A DNA stretch of 64,000 bases, from NCBI GenBank assembly GCA_910587055.1, contig CAJUKY010000009.1, positions 8,556 through 72,555 on the forward strand, written 5' to 3'. Within the stretch, counting starts at the first letter, position 1; each line of letters starts with the position of its first letter. Source of the stretch: Candidatus Gastranaerophilales bacterium. Lineage in GTDB: Bacteria; Cyanobacteriota; Vampirovibrionia; Gastranaerophilales; Gastranaerophilaceae. The position numbers were made by a program, and so were the translations under genes. Below the pieces are notes generated by a model. That model was not told the origin of the DNA, made no database searches, and worked only from the letters and a program-made list of their open reading frames with translations. Below, piece by piece: positions 16,652 through 25,301 of the stretch.

Positions 16652-18268
16652 CTAACAGGTAAAAGCGGCGTCATTATTGGATTTAATGCTTTTTGTGCCC
16701 TGTAATATTAAGCCGTAATAAATGCTGTCCACAATTGCGCCGTAAGATGCTTCAATAATATTTTCGCTTACGCCTACGGTATCCCATTTGTGTATGCCGT
16801 CGGAGCTTTCTATTGTTACACGTACAGGAGCGCCTGTGGCTGCTTTTGAATCTAAAATACGTACCTTAAAATCATCCAGTTTAAATTTAAGGACTTCGGG
16901 GTATTTTTCAACTATAGCTTTACGAAGAGCTTTATCAAGCGCATTAACCGGGCCGTCGCCTTCTGATACCGTATGAATAATTTCATCTTCAATTTGAATT
17001 TTAACTGAAGCTTCGCTTATGGTTCTTCTGTTTAAATCCGATAATGTTATGGTGTCGCCGATTACCCTGAAACCCAGTATATTGAAGAAATTTGGCTGTC
17101 TGTTTAAAACTTTCATAACAAGAATTTCAAAGCTTGCATCAGCTCCTTCAAATGCAAAACCCTGCCATTCAAGTTTTTTGATTTCATCTATAATTTTTTT
17201 AATGTCTTCATCCGATACATCCTGCACGAATTTTAATCCGTCAAGGCGCTCTTTAATGGAGGCGCTTCCTGCCTGATCGGAAATTAAAAATCTTCTTGAA
17301 TTCCCGACTAAATTAGGGTCGATATGCTCGTATGTCTGGGAATTTTTTCTGACTCCGCTTGCATGTACCCCTGCTTTATGTGCAAAAGCACTTCTTCCGA
17401 CATATGGCATTGAGGCATTTAAGGACTTATTTGAAATTTCCGCAATCTGTCTTGAAGCATTGTAGAGTTTTGAAATATTCTCTCCAATGACATTATAGTT
17501 TTTCTTTAATTGTAAATTTGGAATAAGAGAACAAATGTTTGTATTTCCGCATCTTTCGCCGTATCCGTTTATGCAGCCCTGCACCTGACAGGCGCCTGCA
17601 TCCACGCTGGCAAGAGAATTTGCTATGGCTAAATCGGAATCATTATGGGCATGGATACCTATTATTGCAGACGGAATGGCTTCTACCACAGCAGAAGTGA
17701 TTTTATAAATTTCATTATTTATACAGCCTCCGTTTGTATCGCAGAGGATTATTCTTTCCGCTCCTGCCTCGTGTGCTGTTTTTGCAACAAGCAGGGCATA
17801 TTCGGGGTTTGCCTTAAATCCGTCAAAGAAATGTTCGCAATCAAAGAAAACTTTTTTGCCGTTTTCTATTAAAAATTTGATTGAACCTTTTATCATATTA
17901 AGGTTTTCTTCAAGTGTGGTGTTTAGCGCTTCCGTTACCTGAAAATCCCATGATTTGCCAAAGATTGTAATAATTTCCGCTTTTGAATTTACAAGCATTT
18001 TTAAAACATTATCATCGGCTTCTTTTATATTCGGCTTTCGTGTGCATCCAAAGGCTGCTATTTTTGCATTCTTTAAGCTGTCATAATCAATTGCATTAAA
18101 TACTTCATTATCAACAGGATTTGCACCGGGCCAGCCTGCTTCAATATAATGTATACCAAGTTTATCAAGCTTTTTAATAATTTTTAGTTTATCAGATACG
18201 GAATAATTTATTCCTTCGGATTGTGCACCATCCCTTAGGGTTGTATCGTAAATTTCAATTTGTCTCAT
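16652..18268 (-). CDS. cimA: Citramalate synthase
   Basis: A 538-residue enzyme of the HMGL-like family. The catalytic TIM barrel starts with IYDTTLRDGAQSEGIN and includes the metal-binding IGIHAHNDSDLA and the GYGERCGNTNI loop. The C-terminal ~150 residues are a LeuA-type dimerisation/regulatory domain (region around SEASVKIQIEDE and VRVTIESSDG). It condenses pyruvate with acetyl-CoA to (R)-citramalate, the threonine-independent entry to isoleucine. Length and the 'EGINYSVSDKLKI' start fit CimA better than LeuA. Citramalate versus other substrates cannot be fully decided from sequence. Monocistronic; a small hairpin lies around the stop codon. Confidence 0.85.
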   Translation of the reverse strand: MRQIEIYDTTLRDGAQSEGINYSVSDKLKIIKKLDKLGIHYIEAGWPGANPVDNEVFNAIDYDSLKNAKIAAFGCTRKPNIKEADDNVLKMLVNSKAEIITIFGKSWDFQVTEALNTTLEENLNMIKGSIKFLIENGKKVFFDCEHFFDGFKANPEYALLVAKTAHEAGAERIILCDTNGGCINNEIYKITSAVVEAIPSAIIGIHAHNDSDLAIANSLASVDAGACQVQGCINGYGERCGNTNICSLIPNLQLKKNYNVIGENISKLYNASRQIAEISNKSLNASMPYVGRSAFAHKAGVHASGVRKNSQTYEHIDPNLVGNSRRFLISDQAGSASIKERLDGLKFVQDVSDEDIKKIIDEIKKLEWQGFAFEGADASFEILVMKVLNRQPNFFNILGFRVIGDTITLSDLNRRTISEASVKIQIEDEIIHTVSEGDGPVNALDKALRKAIVEKYPEVLKFKLDDFKVRILDSKAATGAPVRVTIESSDGIHKWDTVGVSENIIEASYGAIVDSIYYGLILQGTKSIKSNNDAAFTC

Positions 18269-18437
18269 TGGTCTTTTAGCCTTTTTATAAGCTCCTTATA
18301 CACTATTAGCACAAAATTAAGCATTTGTAAAAAAAAGAAAATTTTTTGAAATTTATGGCAATTTTTACTTTTAAAAATTGTTTATTAATATATAGAAAGT
18401 GAAGTGTAAAAGTTTTTAATTTAAAAACTTTAGTATT

Positions 18438-18950
18438 GTGGAAAAATTTAATAGGTTAGAATTAAAGATGGGTTTAAAAAATTATTTTGAACGTGTGTTT
18501 AAAAATTTGTCAGCATTAGAAAACAAGATGGAGACAGGTTTCAGGTTTTCGCAGAGTGAAATTAACGAAATAATTTCATCTGCAAAATCAGAAAATTTGC
18601 AGTATTTTGAAAATCTTGCGCGGATGTCTGAACTTACTGCATTTGACGTAAGTTATCTGCTTTCATCGGTCAAGCTGTCAATGGAAAAAATTGAAGTTTT
18701 AAAGAAAGCTTCATCCCTTTATAAAGAAGAAGAATTCAAGGCACAGGGGCAGACATTTTCTGATTTTGTATTCAGAATAGGCGCAAATATTGATAATTTG
18801 AATATGGAAAATATTGAAGTATTTAAAGATCTTGTGCAGTGTAAAAATGAACTTTATGATTTTTCAAAGGCGCTGCAAAACCCTATCAAATGCAAACATA
18901 TCAGAAAAAAAGAAATGCAGTTTGCTTTTGAGAATGTATTTGTAGAATAA
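18438..18950 (+). CDS. Hypothetical helical protein
   Basis: A 170-residue protein, nearly all predicted helix with alternating charged and hydrophobic positions, two or three possible coiled coils (KNLSALENKMETGFRF, ENIEVFKDLVQCKNELYDF) and no signal peptide or membrane segment. The start is GTG at 18438; an ATG ten codons later is an alternative. I do not recognise a family. It converges on the large repeat protein at 19068, separated by a long hairpin. Confidence 0.65.
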   Translation: MEKFNRLELKMGLKNYFERVFKNLSALENKMETGFRFSQSEINEIISSAKSENLQYFENLARMSELTAFDVSYLLSSVKLSMEKIEVLKKASSLYKEEEFKAQGQTFSDFVFRIGANIDNLNMENIEVFKDLVQCKNELYDFSKALQNPIKCKHIRKKEMQFAFENVFVE

Positions 18951-18970
18951 AATACCCCTTTTTAGGATAA

Positions 18971-19011
18971 AACCGATTCAAGGCTCTCTTTTAAAAGAGA
19001 GCCTTTCGGTT
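18971..19011. terminator. Long hairpin between convergent genes
   Basis: A perfect 26-nt palindrome, AAGGCTCTCTTTT (18980-18992) with AAAAGAGAGCCTT (18993-19005), is extended by AACCGA (18971-18976) and TCGGTT (19006-19011). It sits between the two convergent stop codons. There is no good U-tract on either side, so it may act as an mRNA 3'-end barrier rather than a classic terminator. Confidence 0.6.
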
Positions 19012-19067
19012 GATATAAAAAATAGCTTATTTGGATGGATAGTTTTATTGTTGATTTGATTATAAAA

Positions 19068-22000
19068 TTATTTTTGCATAAAGGCACTGAATACATTGTT
19101 ATTTATGCTTTTTGTTTTTTGAGTATTTTGCTGCGGTGCAGCTGTCATTTGATTGTCTGTATTATTTTCAGGTTCCATATCAGCATAAAATCTTATATCT
19201 TCAAGCTCTTCAAGCGCTTTCATAACACCCAGTCTTCCTGCCTGTTTTTGCATGCTTGCAAAAACTGTTTCAACGGTAAAGGCTAAGATCATGCTGAGCG
19301 CACTCCATACAACAGGTGTTGCCACTGCTGTCACCGCTATACCCTTTGTAAGGAAGATGTTTTTAAGTTCGCCGGATTGAAGAGCTTGAACAAATTTTGC
19401 GGGATTTTTTGCAAATTCTTCAAAGGCTGTATTCATTATTTTTGCAAGTTCTTCTTTCGGTATATTTTTTAATATTATGTTGATATTTTGATAGATTTTA
19501 AGCGCCTGTGCATCCGTCATTGAAGAATTTGCTGCTTTATCCAGCATAATCTTCATAAAGCCTTTAGGCATGTTTTCTTTTGTATTATTTAATAATACGC
19601 GCCATTGCCCGTTTTTGATTTGTTCTTCGGTAATTTTGTTTATGGCATTTGAAGCGCTATTTGAGTGCTCACCCTGATTTAGCTGCTCAACTTTGATGCT
19701 CATAGTGCCAAAAGATTTGAATTTATCGCCTATTTCTGAAATTTTGATATTCGGGAATTCCATTTCTGATGACAGTTTCTTTATTAAATCCGAAATGGTA
19801 TCGCAGTCTTTATATGAAGTTACGATTATATTTTTTAATTTTTCAGGGTTGATATCATCAGTTTGCATTGCCATAGCCTGCATAGTTTGTATTACATTTT
19901 GAACGGTAGTGTCAATGTTTTTTGTTAACCCATCTTTGTTTAAAGGTTTTTTAAATGCGGGATTGTCTATAAGATTTTCAAGAAGCGCTTTCAGTTCGTT
20001 TTCCTGTCCTTTTGCCTGTGCGATTGCATTTTTTATTTCGGCAGTAAGCTTGTCGCTGTTTCCTTTTGATATGTTTTCAAGCATTTGCATAATGGGATTT
20101 TCGCTGATTTTTGAGCTTACTTTTTGCTTTTCAACGACACCCTTTATATTTTCGGTTATACCGTTTACATATTTGCCTGCTGTTTTTCCTTTTAAAAATC
20201 CTGTGTGTTTTGCAAGAAATCCGGTTATTGTTTCTGCTGCTTTCGGTGCACCGCCTTTATATAACTTGGTGCCTCCTATTGCCAGAGGAATTGCTGCAAT
20301 TGCAATGCCGATATATGGCAGCAAAGGCTGGCTCATTTCGGTTACTGCTTCAATGGCTTCAGAATATTCTTGAGATTTATCATCCACGCTTTCAAAGGTT
20401 GTGAAGAGTTTTCTTTGAAGGTCTTCTGCTTCTTTCAGCTGTTTATTGGATACTTCAAGTTTTGTTAATTCATTTAGAAGTTTTTTATCGTAGTCAGCTT
20501 CGTTTTTTCTGTATTTTTCGTAGTTATAATAATCCTTTATTACTCTCGGGATGAATGTAAGATACTCGCCAAGTCTTTGCATTGCGGGTTTTTTCTCTGC
20601 TTTGATATCGCTTACGCTTTTGAAGTCTTCTTTTGTATATCCGATAAAGTTTTCGCTTTTTTCTTCAAGTTCGCGTTTTGCTTTGTATCTGCCTGCCCTT
20701 GCAGCTGATTTTTGAAGTTTCAGGCCGATAAATGCACCTGCCATGCTTGTAATTAAACTTCCTGCAAAACCTATAAGTACATTCCTTCCTGTTTTTGTTG
20801 TTGTAGTAATGTGAAACATATTTTTAAGCGAATTAAATGCTCGCGTCATACCGCCTTTGGTATCAAAGTTATCCTTTTTAAGGGCTTCAAACATTTTTTC
20901 ATAATATGTGCGGAAATTTGTGACATCTTTGGTTTTTTGTGTAAATTCGGCAATAAAACCCTTTGTTTCTTTGTTTTTTACAGGTTTGAGGTTTTCATAC
21001 AGCTGCGTAAGTTCTTGTTTTTTATTTTCATCCGAAATATTTTTTAACAGTTTATTGAATTTGTTTGTTGAAATTTTTTCTCCAAAACCTGTTTTTGTCA
21101 TAATTGTATTGATAAGTGCACCGATTGCAAGTCCCAGATACGGTGTTCCGCCAATCAGAACGGCAGCCGTTGTTTCCATATCTTCAGAATATTCTTCAGC
21201 TTTATTGTTTATAATTTTTGTTACTCTTTGAATAACTTCCTGTTCTTTTTCAGCTTCTTTGATTTCTTTAGGGGTTAAATTTCTTTTAACTTTTTTGTCT
21301 TCAAGATTATAATTTGCTTTCCATTCATCATAATTTTTGCCGTCTTTTATTGTGGCGCCCAGTGATTTAAAGAAAGAATTATTGTTACTGTATTTAAAAT
21401 TGTTTTCATTTGATTTTTTACTTTTAAAAAGCGAGAAACCTTTTTGTTCTTCTTCTTTATCGGCTTCAATATTTTTCTGTGCTTCTTTAATTTGTTCATC
21501 AGTATATTGAACAAAATATTTAGGATCTTTTAAATCTTGCCTTGACTGCCACCTTGCAATTCTTGAACTTTTAACCTGAATTTTGGCTGCGGCAATATTT
21601 GCGGCAACAAACAGTGCGGCTGAAATTCCGCCCGCCAGAAGCATTGTTTTGCCCATTACCTTGCCAAAAGAAACGTTTTTAATTCCTGGTGTATTTTTAA
21701 ATTCTTTACTGATTTCATTTAATCTTGAATATAAGTTTTTAATTTCATCATCGCTTGATTGAGATAAAATCTGCATATTCTTTTTATTAAAAATACTTGT
21801 CAAAGTTCCTGCATCGATTCTATCACTTTGAGCTAATTTGGTGCCTGTAAACTGAACAAGAAAGTCTGCATCTCCAAGTTTTATTTTCGATAACGTGCTG
21901 TCATCCGGATTATTTTTTGCTTTTTCTTTTAATTTTTCAATAATGGTAAAAAGTTCACGGCCGCTTTGTGTGTATTGAATTTCAACTTTTTTATCTTTTA

Positions 22001-22361
22001 CGTTAAAATTTTTATAAATAAAATTATCTATGGCTTTGTCATAAGCTTCCATTTTTGGTACTGTGTAAAATTTACCCATGCCAAGTATGGTAAGTGCGCT
22101 TGCAAGCGAAGGCAGACTTTGCGCAATGGGCATAATTGCGGTTTCTGTATTTTCGGCAACTTCTTCTGAATGTGTATCCATAATATCGATAACATCCATT
22201 ATCACTTTACCTTTATTTGCAGCTTTTTGAAGCTCTGCTTGATTTATTCCTCTTTGTGCAAGCTCATTTCTTTGCTTTTGTCTGTTGAAATCTTCTTTTT
22301 CCCACTGCTTAAAATTTTTCTGATTGCTTATAACTTGCCCTACGGCGCTAAAAAAGCCCAT
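19068..22361 (-). CDS. Large membrane protein built of three repeats, unknown function
   Basis: About 1,097 residues. Three related modules are visible, roughly at residues 1-330, 330-600 and 600-end. Each has a head with N-[FY]-x-x-[WY] (NFKQW, NYDEW, NYEKY); an acidic motif before a hydrophobic segment (EEVAENTET, EEYSEDMET, QEYSEAIEA); a first membrane helix with a conserved proline (SLPSLASALTI, GTPYLGLAIGAL, LLPYIGIAIAAI); then a second helix followed by a basic/acidic tail (KSSRIARWQSRQDL, KSAARAGRYKAKREL, KQAGRLGVMKALEEL). The third module carries a long helical insert. ATG at 22361 is preferred (AGGG about 5 nt upstream); an ATG four codons earlier is in frame. No known family recognised; likely lineage-specific and membrane-bound. 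Confidence 0.8.
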   Translation of the reverse strand: MGFFSAVGQVISNQKNFKQWEKEDFNRQKQRNELAQRGINQAELQKAANKGKVIMDVIDIMDTHSEEVAENTETAIMPIAQSLPSLASALTILGMGKFYTVPKMEAYDKAIDNFIYKNFNVKDKKVEIQYTQSGRELFTIIEKLKEKAKNNPDDSTLSKIKLGDADFLVQFTGTKLAQSDRIDAGTLTSIFNKKNMQILSQSSDDEIKNLYSRLNEISKEFKNTPGIKNVSFGKVMGKTMLLAGGISAALFVAANIAAAKIQVKSSRIARWQSRQDLKDPKYFVQYTDEQIKEAQKNIEADKEEEQKGFSLFKSKKSNENNFKYSNNNSFFKSLGATIKDGKNYDEWKANYNLEDKKVKRNLTPKEIKEAEKEQEVIQRVTKIINNKAEEYSEDMETTAAVLIGGTPYLGLAIGALINTIMTKTGFGEKISTNKFNKLLKNISDENKKQELTQLYENLKPVKNKETKGFIAEFTQKTKDVTNFRTYYEKMFEALKKDNFDTKGGMTRAFNSLKNMFHITTTTKTGRNVLIGFAGSLITSMAGAFIGLKLQKSAARAGRYKAKRELEEKSENFIGYTKEDFKSVSDIKAEKKPAMQRLGEYLTFIPRVIKDYYNYEKYRKNEADYDKKLLNELTKLEVSNKQLKEAEDLQRKLFTTFESVDDKSQEYSEAIEAVTEMSQPLLPYIGIAIAAIPLAIGGTKLYKGGAPKAAETITGFLAKHTGFLKGKTAGKYVNGITENIKGVVEKQKVSSKISENPIMQMLENISKGNSDKLTAEIKNAIAQAKGQENELKALLENLIDNPAFKKPLNKDGLTKNIDTTVQNVIQTMQAMAMQTDDINPEKLKNIIVTSYKDCDTISDLIKKLSSEMEFPNIKISEIGDKFKSFGTMSIKVEQLNQGEHSNSASNAINKITEEQIKNGQWRVLLNNTKENMPKGFMKIMLDKAANSSMTDAQALKIYQNINIILKNIPKEELAKIMNTAFEEFAKNPAKFVQALQSGELKNIFLTKGIAVTAVATPVVWSALSMILAFTVETVFASMQKQAGRLGVMKALEELEDIRFYADMEPENNTDNQMTAAPQQNTQKTKSINNNVFSAFMQK

Positions 22362-22498
22362 TGCTTCCCTCATATTAAAGTATGCATACTATATTAATAA
22401 AGTATTATGAAGAAAATAATTTGCCAAATTTATTTATATGTGTCTTTTATTAAGAATTATTTGTTATAATTGTAGCGGTGAATTTATTGTAAGACTTT

Positions 22499-23236
22499 TT
22501 GGAAACAGTAATATTGCAGAATAAATTTGAAAGATATAACAGAAATATTATAATTCCCGAAATTGGCATTGAAGGACAGAAAAAACTTTTAAATTCAAAA
22601 GTTCTGGTCTGTGGAGCGGGCGGGCTGGGTTCTACCGTTATTTTAAATCTGGCGGCGCTTGGAATCGGCCATATAGGGATTGTTGATAATGATATTTTGG
22701 AACTTTCGAATTTAAACCGCCAGTATATCCATGGGCTTTCAAATCTCGGGCAGGATAAGGTAAAATCCGCAAAGGATAGAATTGAAGGTTTTAATAAAGA
22801 TATTAAAATTAAAACCTTTAAAACACGGCTAAATTCAGAAAATTACAAAGATGTTGTGAAGGGGTACGACATTATTGTCGATTGTTTTGATAGTTTTGAA
22901 TCAAAATTTTTATTAAACGATATAGCTCTGGATACGGAAAAACCTCTGGTGCATGGGGGGGTAACAGAATTCAGAGGACAGGTAATGACTGTTATTCCTA
23001 GAAAAACAGCCTGTTTAAGATGTGTATTTCCTCAAGATGAGCAGGAATATGCTGTAAAAGGAGTCGTTTCTCCCGCCGTTGCAGCTATTGCTTCCATTGA
23101 ATCAATGGAAGTTTTGAAATTGATATTGAACATCGGTATGCTATTAACGGATAAAATGCTGGTATTTGACGGGCTTAGAATGAACTTTAAAACCATAAAT
23201 GTTGAACGTGCTAAAAATTGCAGATGCAATATCTAA
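22499..23236 (+). CDS. ThiF/MoeB/HesA-family adenylyltransferase (E1-like)
   Basis: A 245-residue E1-like enzyme. The nucleotide-binding GAGGLGS (about residues 39-45), the acidic IVDNDILELSNLNRQ motif and a Zn-binding CLRC with a C-terminal CRC are visible. Such enzymes adenylate the C-terminal Gly of ThiS/MoaD-like carriers for sulfur transfer. No thiS, moaD or molybdopterin gene is nearby, so the partner is unknown. The start is a TTG at 22499; another TTG at 22514 with GGAAA upstream is equally plausible. A TATAAT lies at 22465-22470. It converges on the membrane protein gene with a 4-nt overlap. Confidence 0.85.
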   Translation: METVILQNKFERYNRNIIIPEIGIEGQKKLLNSKVLVCGAGGLGSTVILNLAALGIGHIGIVDNDILELSNLNRQYIHGLSNLGQDKVKSAKDRIEGFNKDIKIKTFKTRLNSENYKDVVKGYDIIVDCFDSFESKFLLNDIALDTEKPLVHGGVTEFRGQVMTVIPRKTACLRCVFPQDEQEYAVKGVVSPAVAAIASIESMEVLKLILNIGMLLTDKMLVFDGLRMNFKTINVERAKNCRCNI

Positions 23237-23871
23237 GATTTTGATGTTATCTCAATATATTTTTCATTAAAAGCTTGAAGGAAAATAATTGCAAGCAGCG
23301 ATGTATAAAATAATGTTTCCGTCATTTCTTCAAGCATTGGCATTCCCCATTCTTCGCCAAGAAGTCCGAATACTATTCCTATAGCAATAAAAAACCAGTT
23401 ATAGATTGAAAGTTTCGCGTGTAAAAAATAATTCCATAAAACCTTATATGATTTTGTGAAAATAAAATAAAGACCGGAAAGTGCCATAAATGCGCCATAA
23501 ATAGGATGAGCAAGATAACCGTAAGGGATTTCTTTCCATGAGTAAAAATCGTTATACCCCCCCCCAGGAATATGGAAAAACACGGTTCTGCCGCAGTTTA
23601 TTTCTCTCAAAAATAAAATTACCATAACAAGTGCAAGTGTATTAAAAAATATTTTGTCATTTTTGGCTTTTATGCAAATTATAAAAGCTGCGAGAATAAC
23701 AACAAGCTGAAAATTTTCAATAAGGCAGTTTTCATATGAGTATTCAATGGGAAGCCATAAGCATGCAGGTAAGGTTAAAAGTAAAATTAACAAAGGTAAA
23801 ATTGTTATGGGATGAAACCCAAAGTCCAGCCTGCTTTTTAGTTCTTTGAAAAATTCTATAATATTGTTCAT
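23233..23871 (-). CDS. Hypothetical multi-pass membrane protein
   Basis: A 212-residue protein with about six hydrophobic segments (ILPLLILLLTLPACLW, LVVILAAFIICI, LALVMVILFL, GAFMALSGLYFIF, WFFIAIGIVFGLL, SLLAIIFLQAF). Polar motifs lie between or after helices: REINCGR about mid-protein and GEEWGMPMLEEMTE near the end. The conserved Glu/Arg/His set could be an intramembrane hydrolase-like site, but I cannot assign a family. It is adjacent to, and in the same direction as, hydE, separated by about 60 bp. Confidence 0.7.
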   Translation of the reverse strand: MNNIIEFFKELKSRLDFGFHPITILPLLILLLTLPACLWLPIEYSYENCLIENFQLVVILAAFIICIKAKNDKIFFNTLALVMVILFLREINCGRTVFFHIPGGGYNDFYSWKEIPYGYLAHPIYGAFMALSGLYFIFTKSYKVLWNYFLHAKLSIYNWFFIAIGIVFGLLGEEWGMPMLEEMTETLFYTSLLAIIFLQAFNEKYIEITSKS

Positions 23872-23932
23872 TCTTTTTGAGTTTCTCCTCCAACTTTATT
23901 TTAGCAATTATAACATAAAGAGAAATTAAAAA

Positions 23933-24919
23933 TCAGACGGTATTTCTAAATCCGTAATTATTTGAAACGGTACGGCCGATTGATAAAATTTTATTTTCCA
24001 AGCAGTTTGCGCATTTGTTTTTTTCGCCTGAATGTGATTTATTCGGATAAATTTCATATTTATTTTGGTATTTGCTTGCCGTGACATTTGGCATGACAAC
24101 ATTTGCGCCTGATTGAAGGGCGATAATTCTGCCCTGCGGGTGTAGGGTTTCCATAGCTGTAGTCGCGGGGATATTTATATCTTTCATTAAAATGCGGACA
24201 AGAGCCATAACTTTAAGAGAAAGAGTAAAATTCCCGTTTGGCGCATCTTTTAGCGGAGTATCAGGATGAGATATAAAAGGGCCTATTCCTATCATATCGA
24301 AATTGTTTTCTTTAAAAAATAAAATATCATCCGCAAGAGATTCAATTGTCTGGTTTGGAAGGCCGACAAGACAGCCGCTCCCTGTTTCGTAGCCTAGTTT
24401 TTGTAAATTATACAGACAGTTTAACCTATTGTTGAAATCCATACCGGGGTGCAGATTTTTATAGAGATTTTCATCGGTTGTTTCTATTCTTAAAAGATAT
24501 CTGTCTGTGCCTGCATCTTTAAAAGCCTTTAAATCTTCAAAATTTCTTTCGCCTATGCTTAAAGTAAGCGCTATGTTGAGTTTTTTAATTTCAGAAATTA
24601 TTTTACACATAATTTTACGCGTATAAAAGTTATCTTCGCCTGATTGAAGCACAATTGTTTTAAAGCCGAGCTCTGCGGCATTTTTAGCATATTTTATGAT
24701 ATCATCCGGCGGAATTCTGTATCTTTCAATATTTTTATTTTTCGCCCTGAGTCCGCAATAATGGCAGGTGCATTTACAGGTGTTTGAAAATTCAATTAAC
24801 CCTCTAAGGTGCACTTCATCTCCGACATTGTTATGGCGCACGATATCTGCCAGCTCAAACAGCTGTTCATTCTGTGTATTGTCTTTTAAAATGTCAATAA
24901 TTTCTTTTTTTGTAAACAT
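23933..24919 (-). CDS. hydE: [FeFe]-hydrogenase H-cluster maturase HydE (radical SAM)
   Basis: A 328-residue radical SAM protein of the BioB/HydE group. The start RGLIEFSNTCKCTCHYCGLR holds the [4Fe-4S] cysteines C48, C52, C55. Further family motifs: VLQSGED, LSIGER, YLLRIETTDENLYKNLHPG and GCLVGLPNQT. HydE acts in building the 2Fe subcluster of the H-cluster; its partners HydF and HydG are not in the window. BioB is excluded by the HydE-type LIEFSN...YCGLR region and the absence of biotin genes. Located 10 kb from the hydrogenase operon, with its own promoter (24953-24981). Confidence 0.9.
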   Translation of the reverse strand: MFTKKEIIDILKDNTQNEQLFELADIVRHNNVGDEVHLRGLIEFSNTCKCTCHYCGLRAKNKNIERYRIPPDDIIKYAKNAAELGFKTIVLQSGEDNFYTRKIMCKIISEIKKLNIALTLSIGERNFEDLKAFKDAGTDRYLLRIETTDENLYKNLHPGMDFNNRLNCLYNLQKLGYETGSGCLVGLPNQTIESLADDILFFKENNFDMIGIGPFISHPDTPLKDAPNGNFTLSLKVMALVRILMKDINIPATTAMETLHPQGRIIALQSGANVVMPNVTASKYQNKYEIYPNKSHSGEKNKCANCLENKILSIGRTVSNNYGFRNTV

Positions 24920-24952
24920 ATTTTGAAGATAATTTTAGTTTTGTAAAATAAT

Positions 24953-24981
24953 ATTACACTATTTGATAAGAATTGTATCAA
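24953..24981 (-). promoter_or_regulatory. Promoter of hydE
   Basis: Minus-strand TTGATA (24981-24976), 17-bp spacer, TGTAAT (24958-24953), about 35 bp before the hydE ATG. Confidence 0.55.
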
Positions 24982-25112
24982 AAAATTCATTGAAGTTGTA
25001 TGTTTTTTATCTTGAAAACTCTGTGATTAAAGGGTGTAAGCTATACAATTTAAATATCATATGTATGATTTATTTTTTATTATCTCTCTCACCATGCCAA
25101 ATTTGTTTGTTA

Positions 25113-25240
25113 AAATTATAAAAAGGGTTAAGGAAAGAAGGGTGCAAATCCCACACTGGTCCGCAGCCGTCACAGTCGGAATGCTTAACTCTTTTATATT
25201 ACAACCTCGAGACAGGAATTTGCTAAAGTAGAAGCTACCT
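25113..25240 (+). promoter_or_regulatory. Cobalamin (AdoCbl-type) riboswitch upstream of nrdD
   Basis: The core GGGTGCAAATCCCACACTGG (25140-25159) followed by CCGCAGCCGTCACAGTCGG matches the conserved core of cobalamin riboswitches. A long-range stem AAAAGGGTTAAG (25121-25132) with CTTAACTCTTTT (25184-25195) encloses it. The segment after it contains CTCGAGACAGGAATTTGC (25206-25223), a possible remnant of the B12-box region. Downstream, a hairpin masks the nrdD ribosome site. The ligand assignment rests on consensus recall, not a covariance-model search. Control of a ribonucleotide reductase by B12 is known for other bacteria. Confidence 0.8.
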
Positions 25241-25276
25241 TTTAAAACAAAAGTGTTCTTAAAATAGCATTTTCTG

Positions 25277-25296
25277 CCTTTTAAAATTAAAAGGAG
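25277..25296 (+). promoter_or_regulatory. Hairpin masking the nrdD Shine-Dalgarno
   Basis: CCTTTT (25277-25282) can pair with AAAAGG (25289-25294), covering most of AAGGAG (25291-25296), the nrdD ribosome site. A second CCTTTT at 25238-25243 offers an alternative partner. This is a plausible expression platform for translational control by the riboswitch. Confidence 0.55.
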
Positions 25297-25301
25297 ATAA
25301 A

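Noticed and set aside
16632..16663. Hairpin around the cimA stop codon
   Set aside because: TTACCTG/CAGGTAA stem lacks a U-tract and overlaps the coding end; too weak to call a terminator.
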